NCBI GenBank assembly: GCA_029781135.1
Contig: JAKOXH010000006.1
Span: 186,001-250,000 of the forward strand
Origin: Planctomycetota bacterium
GTDB taxonomy: Bacteria > Planctomycetota > Planctomycetia > Pirellulales > Lacipirellulaceae
Direction of reading: 5' to 3'
DNA: 64,000 nt
Shown: one piece after another, positions 40,616-51,367 of the stretch
Layout: every line of letters starts with the position of its first letter
How positions within the stretch are numbered: the first letter of the stretch is position 1
The notes under the pieces: generated by a model
Database searches by the model: none
Seen by the model: the letters and a program-made list of their open reading frames with translations, nothing else
Told to the model about the DNA's origin: nothing
Translations under genes and position numbers: made by a program

Positions 40616-43609
40616 CTTCTCGATCTCCGCCTCGCCATTCAAAGCCTTTTCGCGCGCGAAGGCACTCGCCAAAACCCGTCCCGTTGCCGACTCGCCACAT
40701 TCGGCAACCTCTTCCGGCGTCCCTGCAACGACGACCCGACCACCATTCTCAGCAGCGCCTGGCCCGAGGTCGATCAGCCAATCCGCAGCTTTCATCAGTT
40801 GGAGATTGTGCTCCACGACAATCAGGGAATGGCCGACCTCGAGCAAGGCGTCAAAGCAATCCATCAATTGTACAATGTCGGAGAAGTGCAGGCCGGTCGT
40901 CGGTTCGTCCAGAATAAAGAGTGTTCGGCCGCGGCGTTTCGCGGCCAGGTGAGCAGCCAGCTTCAATCGCTGTGCTTCGCCGCCGGAAAGCGTTGTCGCC
41001 GGCTGGCCCAGCCGCAAATAATCGAGGCCGACATCGAGCAGGAATTTTAACTTTGCTTGCACTTTCCGTTGGCCGCGAAAAAAAGTGAATGCCTCGCGGG
41101 CCGTCATGTCGAGCACTTCGGCAATGTTGAGCCCGCGGTACTTTACTTCGAGCACTTGCTGGCGAAACCGTTTGCCGCCACACTCCGGGCATTTCATGTA
41201 GACATTGGCCATGAACTGCATATCGATGGCCAAAAAACCGTCGCCGTCACACGTCTCGCAGCGGCCACCTTCCACATTGAAGCTGAAATGACCGGCCGTG
41301 AGGCCGCGCGTGCGGGCATCGATTTGCTCCGCGAACAGCGTGCGAATCGGATCGAGTGCTTTCAGGTACGTTGCGGGGTTCGACCGTGGCGAGCGGCCAA
41401 TCGGGCTCTGATCGATGTGGATGACATCTTCCAATTGACCCGCACCGAGCACATCGTCATATTCCAGCGGTGCCGGAAGATCGGCCGGTTCGCTGTCTTT
41501 GTGAAGCCGCCGAGCTAAGGCGGGATATAACGTCTTATCCACCAGCGTGCTCTTACCAGCCCCGCTCACGCCCGTTACCAGACATAACACACCGAGTGGA
41601 AACTCCAGCGAGAGATTCTGCAAATTATTGCCCCGCGCACCACGCAGTTTCAGCCAACCCTGCGAAGTCTTGCGACGCGGGCTACCGCTCGAAGCACCGC
41701 TGCGACCCGCGAGCCAATTGCCGGTGCGATTGTCCTTTGCTCGCTCCAATTGCTGCGGCGTCCCTTGAAAAGTGATCTGTCCACCTTCGCTGCCTGCCCC
41801 AGGGCCAAATTCCACCACCTGCTTCGCCCGACGAATGATCTCCTCTTCATGCTCGACGACCACCACCGTGTTGCCACGCTGATGCAGTCGCTCAATTGCA
41901 CTCGCCAGCGGCTCGACATCGGCCGGATGCAATCCAATCGAAGGTTCATCCAGCACGTAGAGCATATCGACGAGATTCGACCCCAGCGTCGTGGTGAGCG
42001 CCACCCGCTGTGCCTCCCCGCCGCTCAGCGTTCGCAGCGCGCGATCGATTGTCAGATATCCAACGCCCACATCAACCAAGTACGATAGCCTCGATTGCAC
42101 ATCAGCCAGCAAGGGCCGTGCGATCTTCTGTTGCCAATCGGCAAGCTCCAGATGGTTAAAGAAATTCAATGCCTCTTGGATTTTGAATCTGCACACGTCC
42201 GCAAAGCTGCTGCCGCCAACACGAATCGCCCGCACCTCCGGCTTGAGGCGTGTGCCGTGGCACGCGGGGCACACCTGGTACGATCGCCAACGGCTCAAAA
42301 ACACCCGCAAGTGCATCTTATATTTGCGCCGTTCCAGCCAACGGAAGAACCCGTTCAGCCCGCCGAAATTGCGTTCAGGCACACCCTCGACAATGATTCG
42401 TCGCTCGTCTTCCGACAGCTCTGCGTAAGGTACATCAACGCGTACTTTGTAATCCTCCGCCAATGCAAGCAGTTCTTCCAGTTCGTGCGCGTACGACGGT
42501 GAGTTCCACGGCGCAATCGCACCCTCACGCAAAGTCTTGTGTGGATCTGGTACAACGCGGTCCATATCCGTGACCACGATATTTCCAAAGCCCTCGCACT
42601 CGGGGCACGCACCTAGCGGCCGATTGAAATTGAATAGCTGTGGCTCCGGCTCCGGATACTCGATACCGCAAGCGTTACATCGTAGCTCTATGCTGAACGA
42701 AAACCGCTGCCATGTGTGCTCGTCGATGACTTGCTCGTAGGGTGGGCATTGCCCACCCTCCTTCTTTGAACCCTCTCCCTCCGGGAGAGGGCAGGGTGAG
42801 GGCGCATCGGTTGTCGCTACTTCACGCTCTCGGGTGCTACTGGTTTTGCCAGTGCTGCCTCTGGCGGAAGAGGCGGTGGTGGGGGGTGCCCACCCTACGA
42901 GGACGACGCATCCGCCATCGCCCGCCGCAAATGCCGTTTCGAGCGAATCGCGCAGCCGCTCGGCCGATTGTTCACCCGATGTTAGCCGATCCAGGACTAT
43001 TGTCGCGCCATCGCCAGCCTTTAGCCGCTTCGCCAGTGCCGGCTCAAGCGACTCGGTGCGTCCTGCCACAATCGCGCGCACGTAACCAAGACCGACCAGA
43101 TCCGCGATCCACTGCTCGACAGGCTCATCATCCGGCACGCGTGCATCAAAGCCAATCACGAGGCGCTGCCCAGCCGGCAGCCCGGCAATCGCTTGCGAGG
43201 CACTCTCGGGTGAATCGCGCCGCACCGGCTGTCCACAGCTGTAGCAGTTAACTTCGCCGACGCGGGCAAACAAGAGACTCAGATACTCGTTGACCTCGGT
43301 CACGGTGCCAACCGTCGTACGGTTCGAGCGGCTCGGGTTCTTATGCGTCACGGCAATCGCCGGTGGAATGCCGTCGATCCGCTCGGCTTGCGGCTTATCC
43401 AACTGTTCAAGAAATTGCCGCGTGTAGGCCGAGAAGCTCTCGATGTAGCGGCGCTGCCCCTCGGCGTACAACGTATCGAGCGCCATGCTCGTTTTGCCGC
43501 TGCCCGAAACACCGCAAAACACGATGAGCTCGCCATGCGGCAAATCGAGATCGACGTGCTGCAGGTTATTCACTGCCACGCCGCGCAGCTCAATCGCTCT
43601 TCGCCCCAC
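40580..43609 (-). CDS. uvrA: UvrABC excinuclease subunit A (with repeat insert)
   Basis: 1009 residues, versus about 940 for most UvrA. It is the damage-recognition ATPase of nucleotide excision repair. Walker A motifs are GVSGSGKTSM and GVSGAGKSTL. Signature LSGGEAQRV occurs in both halves. Zinc sites are CNACGIEY...CPEC and CETCDGDGF...CPECGGKRF. Residues about 238-291 are encoded by a composite palindromic repeat, just before the first zinc finger and following the UvrB-binding region. The C-terminal tail SHAKAQRRKGT is also repeat-encoded. All catalytic motifs are kept, so function is likely retained. Confidence 0.95.
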   Translation of the reverse strand: MGRRAIELRGVAVNNLQHVDLDLPHGELIVFCGVSGSGKTSMALDTLYAEGQRRYIESFSAYTRQFLEQLDKPQAERIDGIPPAIAVTHKNPSRSNRTTVGTVTEVNEYLSLLFARVGEVNCYSCGQPVRRDSPESASQAIAGLPAGQRLVIGFDARVPDDEPVEQWIADLVGLGYVRAIVAGRTESLEPALAKRLKAGDGATIVLDRLTSGEQSAERLRDSLETAFAAGDGGCVVLVGWAPPTTASSARGSTGKTSSTREREVATTDAPSPCPLPEGEGSKKEGGQCPPYEQVIDEHTWQRFSFSIELRCNACGIEYPEPEPQLFNFNRPLGACPECEGFGNIVVTDMDRVVPDPHKTLREGAIAPWNSPSYAHELEELLALAEDYKVRVDVPYAELSEDERRIIVEGVPERNFGGLNGFFRWLERRKYKMHLRVFLSRWRSYQVCPACHGTRLKPEVRAIRVGGSSFADVCRFKIQEALNFFNHLELADWQQKIARPLLADVQSRLSYLVDVGVGYLTIDRALRTLSGGEAQRVALTTTLGSNLVDMLYVLDEPSIGLHPADVEPLASAIERLHQRGNTVVVVEHEEEIIRRAKQVVEFGPGAGSEGGQITFQGTPQQLERAKDNRTGNWLAGRSGASSGSPRRKTSQGWLKLRGARGNNLQNLSLEFPLGVLCLVTGVSGAGKSTLVDKTLYPALARRLHKDSEPADLPAPLEYDDVLGAGQLEDVIHIDQSPIGRSPRSNPATYLKALDPIRTLFAEQIDARTRGLTAGHFSFNVEGGRCETCDGDGFLAIDMQFMANVYMKCPECGGKRFRQQVLEVKYRGLNIAEVLDMTAREAFTFFRGQRKVQAKLKFLLDVGLDYLRLGQPATTLSGGEAQRLKLAAHLAAKRRGRTLFILDEPTTGLHFSDIVQLMDCFDALLEVGHSLIVVEHNLQLMKAADWLIDLGPGAAENGGRVVVAGTPEEVAECGESATGRVLASAFAREKALNGEAEIEKSHAKAQRRKGT
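42737..42898. repeat. Composite palindromic repeat inserted in frame in uvrA
   Basis: It is bounded by an exact 12-base inverted repeat, GTAGGGTGGGCA (42737-42748) and TGCCCACCCTAC (42887-42898). It contains a second palindrome, CCTCTCCCTCCGGGAGAGG. Its length, 162 bases (54 codons), preserves the frame. Part of the inner unit (CGGGAGAGGGCAGGGTGAGGG) is echoed in ligA at 45655-45677. Confidence 0.9.
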
Positions 43610-43694
43610 GCTGCATGCTCCAGCCGAAAGAAAATGAAAATCGCGAATCCTTTATCGTAGGCGATGGGCGGACTCCCGTCGATTGGCCATCCAG

Positions 43695-43703
43695 TGGTAT
43701 AAT
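43695..43703 (+). promoter_or_regulatory. Extended -10 promoter element
   Basis: TGGTATAAT: a perfect TATAAT (43698-43703) preceded by the TGn extended motif, 33 bases before the GTG of the next gene. No good -35 box is present, as expected for extended -10 promoters. Confidence 0.5.
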
Positions 43704-43736
43704 CTGGTCATCAGTTCGCTGGGTCGAGGTTTCGTC

Positions 43737-44051
43737 GTGCAACGCTCCGATAAATTTGTCAATCCGTTCTATGGTTTGCTGCTCGTCGCGGGCCTCGCGT
43801 TCGCCATGACGGCCGTCTGCTACGGCGTGATGGCATTCCGCGAAGCACGCCCAGTTGCCGCGGCCAATGGAGCGAAGGCAAACGAACAACACCCGCTGCT
43901 CGTGTGGATGAGCAAGCACGGCGAAAAATCGCTGCTCATTGAGCTGGCGTTCCTCGCCGCGTTCACATTCGGCGCCATCGGCACCGACGACTTTTGGCAA
44001 CGCCGAAAGCGAACAAAGAAGGATTCTCAGGAGACCGCTAATCTACGCTAA
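43737..44051 (+). CDS. Small membrane protein, unknown function
   Basis: 104 residues from GTG 43737, with a GAGG site about 7 bases upstream. Two hydrophobic segments are visible: YGLLLVAGLAFAMTAVCYGVM and LLIELAFLAAFTFGAIG. The C-terminus is basic (RRKRTKKDSQETANLR), and its last residues run into a CGCTAAT-repeated sequence (44036-44063), so the end of the gene may be repeat-derived. Divergent from uvrA, with 127 bases between starts. Confidence 0.65.
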   Translation: MQRSDKFVNPFYGLLLVAGLAFAMTAVCYGVMAFREARPVAAANGAKANEQHPLLVWMSKHGEKSLLIELAFLAAFTFGAIGTDDFWQRRKRTKKDSQETANLR

Positions 44052-44115
44052 TGGGACGCTAATTATTGTAACTGCTGATACAATTCATCGATGATTGCAT
44101 TGACAATTGTCGGCC

Positions 44116-44140
44116 GTTTAGCCGCGACGCGGAGCGGGGC
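44116..44140 (+). repeat. GTTTAGCCGCGACGCG-family repeat, copy 2 (short)
   Basis: GTTTAGCCGCGACGCGGAGC followed by GGGGC; the right half is degenerate compared with the other copies. It lies about 95 bases upstream of the cupin gene. Confidence 0.7.
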
Positions 44141-44235
44141 GTGCACGGCTCGTTCATTGTCATCGCAAGATCCAATAATCCTCTCCAGTCATTCGCGAAG
44201 ATTCGCAGCCCTCAAAACAATTTAGGCTGATCAAC

Positions 44236-44628
44236 ATGCAACTCAAAAAACTTACCGAAGTCCCTGCGAACGAAGTCGCAATGGAAGGCGCCGCCGGCTG
44301 CCGCGTGCGGTGGCTGATTGGAGAAAAGGATAACGCCCCGACGTTCGCCATGCGCGAGTTCGAGGTTGCCCCCGGCGGACACACGCCGCGCCACTTCCAC
44401 GATTACGAACATGAGGTGTACGTGCTGGCCGGCAAAGGCAAGATCGTCGACGGCGACCGCGAACTATCGCTAGCCGCCGGCGACGTGGTGTTCGTCGCCC
44501 CGAACGACGTCCACCAGTTCCGCAACACCGGCAGCGAACCAATGCGCTTCCTGTGTCTCATCCCTAATTCCGCCACGGGCAAAAGTGTTAGCGTCGTTCC
44601 AGAATGCGGTATTGAGACCAATTCGTAA
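44236..44628 (+). CDS. Cupin-domain protein
   Basis: 130 residues with both cupin motifs: motif 1 has H53, H55 and E60 (PRHFHDYEHEVYVLAGKG), motif 2 has H93 (GDVVFVAPNDVHQFRN). Together they form the usual His-rich metal site. Short single-domain cupins serve as sugar isomerases, dioxygenases or regulators; the specific role here is not clear. No strong ribosome binding site is visible. Confidence 0.88.
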   Translation: MQLKKLTEVPANEVAMEGAAGCRVRWLIGEKDNAPTFAMREFEVAPGGHTPRHFHDYEHEVYVLAGKGKIVDGDRELSLAAGDVVFVAPNDVHQFRNTGSEPMRFLCLIPNSATGKSVSVVPECGIETNS

Positions 44629-44660
44629 ATTTCGTCCTTTCGTAACGGAATGTCGAGTTG

Positions 44661-44740
44661 TTTCACGCAGGGACGCGGAGAACGCAGAGGCAGGGCGCCG
44701 ATGGTTGTGTCCTCTGCGCCTCTGCGACTCTGCGTGAGAC
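44661..44740. repeat. Palindromic element between cupin gene and ligA
   Basis: Left arm 44661-44692 (TTTCACGCAGGGACGCGGAG...) against right arm 44709-44740 (...TCTGCGACTCTGCGTGAGAC). It is of the same general build as the 19065 and 40546 elements (TTCACGC / GCGTGAGA ends). Confidence 0.8.
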
Positions 44741-44795
44741 TAATCACCAAAACGTCTGTTGGTCGCGAATCGTCCGCAAAACTAAAAGACGGTGA

Positions 44796-47138
<2,343 letters not shown>

Positions 47139-47584
47139 GCGAATCGGCAAAAGTGTTGTGACACTTTGATACTCGGGGGGAATGGCATTCGAACAGGAAG
47201 ACACAGAGGCAACAGGGAAAAACACCCTCCGTTCACACTGATATCTCCTGTTCGAAAATTCCTTGGCAGCTATTCGCATGACGGCGGAACTTATGCGTGT
47301 AATAAAACGTCTGCCTGCCTAGCCGCGTCTCGCCGCGCCGAATGATTGGCCCGCATCCATTCGATGATAGCCAATTACAGAGGCCAGCAAGCGTTCGTCT
47401 GTTTCGCCAACCTCATCGATTCCGATCGGACCGCTTTGCATCTTCCGACATCTTGTCAGCTTATCCCATTTGGCTGGCAGCTAGGTCTGTGGCATGCGAA
47501 GTGCATCTCCGCTTGGTGCGTGCTCAAAAGTCGGTTTGCAGTACGGTCGGCTTCATTCGACCGCTTTTTCGCAGGAGTATTACG
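47139..47584. other. Non-coding gap after ligA with two inverted repeats
   Basis: 446 bases. A small hairpin AAAGTGT-TGTG-ACACTTT (47150-47167) may terminate ligA, though no T-tract follows. An 11-base exact inverted repeat, TTCGAACAGGA (47188-47198) and TCCTGTTCGAA (47246-47256), encloses a purine-rich stretch. No gene is seen in the remaining 300 bases. Confidence 0.6.
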
Positions 47585-48244
47585 ATGAAGAGTGCATGGC
47601 AAATGTCGGCTGCGTTATTGGCAACTGTTAGTATTGCCACGTTTGCTTGGTCGCAGAGCGGCCAGGGTGGTGGAAGCGGGGCGGGCAGCTCCGGCAGCGG
47701 CGGAGCCGGGAGTTCAAGCAGCGCCGGGACTGGTGCTTCCGGGGCGGCCGGGACAGCGGGAGCCGCTGGAACCGCCGGTGCTGCAGGAAGAGCCGGTGCC
47801 GCAGGCACTGCGAGCGGTGTTGGAACGGCGGGGACCGCAGGGACCGTTGGCACCGCAGATACGACCGGAATCGGCGGCACCACCGGTGTCGGCGGCACGG
47901 GAACGGCCGGAATGCGCGGCGCTGTGGGAGCAACCGGGGCTGCCGGTCGCGTCGGTGCCAACCAGATCGGCGCGAACGGCTCGATATCCAACACGTTCAA
48001 TACAGGAAATGCGATAAACCAAACGCCGTTCTTCACCGATCCAGGCGCTCGCCAACAACTCAACCTCAACGACAACCAGTACAACACCCTGAACCGGGCT
48101 TATCAGGATGCCTATGGCACCTATAGCCGTGGCGTAAATAACCTGAACAACGCGCTGACACCGCAACAACGTCTGCAGCAGATGGAGATGTTGAACAACC
48201 AGTTCTACAATAACTTCAATCGGACATTGGACGACCTTTACTGA
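47585..48244 (+). CDS. Exported Gly/Ala/Thr-rich protein, N-terminal part
   Basis: 219 residues from ATG 47585 with an AGGAG ribosome binding site. A signal peptide (MSAALLATVSIATFAWS) is followed by a long low-complexity block of GAAGTAGAAG-type tripeptide-like units (about 28-125). A helical segment follows (NLNDNQYNTLNRAYQDAYGTYS, ALTPQQRLQQMEMLNNQF). The frame stops at LDDLY with TGA 48242. The continuation in another frame (next entry) strongly suggests a frameshift rather than a true end. The glycine repeats are collagen-like in texture but not strict Gly-X-Y. Confidence 0.65.
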   Translation: MKSAWQMSAALLATVSIATFAWSQSGQGGGSGAGSSGSGGAGSSSSAGTGASGAAGTAGAAGTAGAAGRAGAAGTASGVGTAGTAGTVGTADTTGIGGTTGVGGTGTAGMRGAVGATGAAGRVGANQIGANGSISNTFNTGNAINQTPFFTDPGARQQLNLNDNQYNTLNRAYQDAYGTYSRGVNNLNNALTPQQRLQQMEMLNNQFYNNFNRTLDDLY

Positions 48245-48734
48245 TCCGGCGATGCGTGCCCGCTATGACCAACTCTATCGCCAATCGCTCGGGTTCAACG
48301 CGTTCAATCAGCCCGCGATTCAAAGCCAATTGAATCTCACGCCGCAACAACAAGTTCAAATCCGCCAGCTCGCCCAAAACTGGCGCCAACAGCTGCGCCA
48401 ATTTGAAGTCAATGGAAACTTCAATCTCGCACCCAATCAATGGTCCACTATGTACAACCAGTACTGGAACCAATTGAACGGCATCCTCACGCCGCAACAA
48501 CAACAAATTTGGCTACAGTTGACCGGACAACGCTATCCGTTTCCCGCAAACACGTATTTTGGCCAGGCAGGAAATGCCACGGGAAATGTGTTGCGGAACG
48601 GTATCGGCCCCGTTTCACCGGGCGGAAGTTCAACGGTTGGTGGTGGCGCGACCAACACCGGCGGCAGTACTTCGCAAACCGGCGGAACCAGTACCGCCAG
48701 TGGCACCTCCTCCCAGGGTACGACGACCCGGTAA
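48237..48734 (+). pseudogene. Frameshifted C-terminal part of the preceding exported protein
   Basis: Reading in the +1 frame from 48237 gives FTDPAMRARYDQLYRQSLG directly after LDD of the preceding frame, then helical LNLTPQQQVQIRQLAQNWRQ and GILTPQQQQIWLQLTGQRYP, and a Ser/Gly/Thr-rich tail. FTDP also occurs earlier in the first part as PFFTDPGARQQLNLNDNQY, indicating a duplicated unit split by one extra base near 48231-48239. ATG 48252 could restart translation 8 bases after the TGA. It may be a true mutation, a sequencing error or programmed shifting. The Q-rich LTPQQ motifs resemble Spy/LTXXQ proteins. Confidence 0.6.
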
Positions 48735-48923
48735 ACAGCACACAATCAACTTCACACTCTCTTGCCTGGCGAATAGCGAAGGTTCGCCAACGCAAGAGAG
48801 CTGGGAGGGTGGTGGGCGGCGTTCTCATCCCAATGGGAACGCCGTCTTTTTTGTGCCCCTCGCTCGAATTTCTTCAACGAGGCAAACATGAACGACCTCG
48901 TTATTCTTGACGCCAATCAGAAC

Positions 48924-50318
48924 TTAACCGGGGTACTGCCCCAGCGGCATCAGCTTCTCCCGCAATCGAAATGCAACCAGCCCACTGCCGTAGACAATAG
49001 CCATCAGAACCAGCAAATTGCCTTCCGCGGTCAGGAGCAACGCAACCCATCCAATCAGCGCAATCAGGCTCGGCACCGGATAGAGCCACATGCGAAACGG
49101 CAACACCTGGGAGCCCCGCCGGCGCAAAACGTGCAACGCGACGATCTGGCCGATGAACTGCACCAGTATCCGGATGACCACCGCTCCCTCGATGACGACG
49201 CTCAATTGGAAGAAGCAAAACAATGCCGTCAACGCGCTCAGCAATGCCAGTGCTGCCCACGGGTAGTGGCGCGTGGGGTGGAGGGCCGCGAAGAACGAGA
49301 AGAAATCACCTTCTTTTGCTGCCGCATAAAGAATTCGCGAATAACCGAGCATCATCGCCAGCAGGCCCGCAAGGCAAGTCCAAATAATCAGCCCCGTAAA
49401 AATCGTGGCCACTCGTTCGCCGCAAAGTCTCGTCATGAACGCGCCCGATAAGTTCTGATGGGCAGCCGAATCCTCGCGCACAATTTCCTGCCACGGCACC
49501 ACGCCGATGAAAGAGAGATTCATCAACATATAAATTCCGGCCACCACGACGATCGAAATCAATACCGACCGGGGAATTGTCTTGCCCGGCGTGCGAACCT
49601 CTTCGCCCAGATGGCAGATATTGTAATACCCCAGATAGTCGTAAACAGCCACGCTCGTGGCCGCTCCGATTCCCACCAAGAACTTCCGGTCCACGTCAAA
49701 CGCATTCGGCGGAAACGTGATCAGGCTCGCGTCGAAGTGGCGCAGCCCGAGAACGATAATCGTGCCCACCGCCGCCAAGACCCCCACAATCAGCACGGCA
49801 GCGAGTTTCCCCAGCGATTGAATCCGCTGGCACAATAGCAGAAAGATCGCGCCAACCATCACCGCGGCCGGTACTCCCCACACGGCATCGCCGGTAAAAC
49901 CCCGGCTACGCAACATCTCTTCACCGTATGGCCATAGAGAGAGGGTGAACTTCGAGGCCGCGATGTACCCACTCGCCATTTCCAACGTGCCACTTATCAG
50001 GAACTGCCAGATAAACAGGAACGGCAGCAAACGCCCCCAGGCCGACCCACGAAAGATCTCGCGCAAGTAGTGATAAGTCCCACCGCTGCCCGGCAATGCC
50101 GCCCCCAATTCGGCCCACACCAGGCCGTCGCACATGACGATCAGCATGGCCAGCAACCAGCCGATCATGCATTGCGGCCCGCCCATCGTTGCCAAGATGA
50201 CCGGAATGGTAAAGAACGGACCCGCCCCCAACATGTTGGCGATATTGAGCGACGTGGCATGCACCAACGTCAGGCCGCGATCCAAATGTGGTTGCGGTGC
50301 GGATTGCATGAGTTCCAC
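48924..50318 (-). CDS. APC-superfamily amino acid permease
   Basis: 464 residues with about 12 hydrophobic segments. The first has the family glycine motif (SLNIANMLGAGPFFTIPVIL), followed by ELGAALPGSGGTYHYLREIF, the conserved sequence of APC transporters. It imports an amino acid or amine by proton or exchange coupling; substrate not determinable. The small gap to the divergent HUMPS-family gene contains a REP copy, so the two are divergently expressed. Confidence 0.88.
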   Translation of the reverse strand: MELMQSAPQPHLDRGLTLVHATSLNIANMLGAGPFFTIPVILATMGGPQCMIGWLLAMLIVMCDGLVWAELGAALPGSGGTYHYLREIFRGSAWGRLLPFLFIWQFLISGTLEMASGYIAASKFTLSLWPYGEEMLRSRGFTGDAVWGVPAAVMVGAIFLLLCQRIQSLGKLAAVLIVGVLAAVGTIIVLGLRHFDASLITFPPNAFDVDRKFLVGIGAATSVAVYDYLGYYNICHLGEEVRTPGKTIPRSVLISIVVVAGIYMLMNLSFIGVVPWQEIVREDSAAHQNLSGAFMTRLCGERVATIFTGLIIWTCLAGLLAMMLGYSRILYAAAKEGDFFSFFAALHPTRHYPWAALALLSALTALFCFFQLSVVIEGAVVIRILVQFIGQIVALHVLRRRGSQVLPFRMWLYPVPSLIALIGWVALLLTAEGNLLVLMAIVYGSGLVAFRLREKLMPLGQYPG

Positions 50319-50436
50319 AATCGAGGGATGATGACGTGCCGGCTACACCCGACCGCGCACCCAGAGTATGCTTCGTGATGCGTTCGATGACAAGGCACGC
50401 ACCAGTGCGTTGAATCCGATATTGTCAATGACTCTT

Positions 50437-50477
50437 GTTTAGCCGCGACGCGGAGGTTTTGCGCAGCGGAGCGCGAA
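50437..50477 (+). repeat. GTTTAGCCGCGACGCG-family repeat, copy 3
   Basis: GTTTAGCCGCGACGCG, spacer GAGGTTTTGCGC, AGCGGAGCGCGAA; nearly identical to copy 1. It ends 26 bases before the next start codon. Confidence 0.85.
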
Positions 50478-50503
50478 CTCCCAACTCGCAGGACGTTACC
50501 TTG

Positions 50504-51175
50504 ATGACCATCAAACCCCCCATCATCCAATTGGCACTCGATTTCGCGACCATCGAAGAGGCATTGGCCGTCGCGCAACTCGGCGTCGAGGCCGGTGTCG
50601 ATTGGCTGGAAATCGGCACGCCCCTCATTGTCTCGCAAGGCCTATCGCCAATTGGGGCGATGGTCCGGACGTTCCCCAAGTTTCCCGTGCTGGCCGATTA
50701 CAAAACGATGGACTCTGGCGGCAAGAATGTGCATCGTACCAAGGCGCAAGGTGGTCATATCATGACCGTGTGTGCCAACGCGCCCGATGAAACCGTCCAA
50801 GCGGCGGTCGCGGCATCGAAGGAAACGGGCGTCCTGGTCGTCGCCGATACGATCGGTGTTAAACAGCAGGCCGCCCGCGCTCGCCAATGTGCTGAGTGGG
50901 GCGTTCACATGATCTACCTCCACTACGGTGCCGACCAACGCAACGCCGATGGCTCGCAAGATTCCGTACAGTGGCTGGAGGAAGTATTGAAAGCCGTCGA
51001 TATTCCGGTGGGCGTCGGCACGTTTGGCGTCGAAGACGCCGTGCGCGCCGCCGCTCAAGGCGCCGACCTCATCGCCATTGGGCACCCCGTCATCAGCGGC
51101 CCCAACGCGGCACAGGACCTCAAGGAATTCGTCCAAGCCGTTCGCACAAGCTACCGTCCACGAACTCCCAGATAA
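50504..51175 (+). CDS. HUMPS/OMP-decarboxylase superfamily enzyme
   Basis: 223 residues. The TIM-barrel catalytic motif DYKTMD (D65, K67, D70) matches the D-x-K-x-x-D of 3-hexulose-6-phosphate synthase, keto-gulonate-6-phosphate decarboxylase and OMP decarboxylase. IQLALDFATIEEAL is the first strand, and VGVGTFGVEDA and DLIAIGHPVISGP form the phosphate-binding end. It acts on a pentulose or hexulose phosphate. An AGGA site precedes the ATG at 50504. Pairing with a sugar-phosphate isomerase (next gene) suggests a small sugar-acid or pentose pathway, as in ulaD/ulaE. Confidence 0.8.
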   Translation: MTIKPPIIQLALDFATIEEALAVAQLGVEAGVDWLEIGTPLIVSQGLSPIGAMVRTFPKFPVLADYKTMDSGGKNVHRTKAQGGHIMTVCANAPDETVQAAVAASKETGVLVVADTIGVKQQAARARQCAEWGVHMIYLHYGADQRNADGSQDSVQWLEEVLKAVDIPVGVGTFGVEDAVRAAAQGADLIAIGHPVISGPNAAQDLKEFVQAVRTSYRPRTPR

Positions 51176-51255
51176 CTTGTTCGTAACCGCAATTCGCAGG
51201 TAAACTGATCCACACAATCACACTGGTCGCCAAATTGCACCACTCCATTTCGGCC

Positions 51256-51285
51256 GTTTAGCCGCGACGCGCTAGCGGAGCGCGA
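51256..51285 (+). repeat. GTTTAGCCGCGACGCG-family repeat, copy 4
   Basis: GTTTAGCCGCGACGCGCTAG followed by CGGAGCGCGAA. This is the short form with a CGCTAGCG palindrome at its centre. Confidence 0.85.
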
Positions 51286-51367
51286 ACGCGGCAGTTCATT
51301 TGCATCGCCGTCTTCATTCGTCCCCCCAATGCGCCGCACGAAACCGCACCGCGAGGAGTTACGCACT

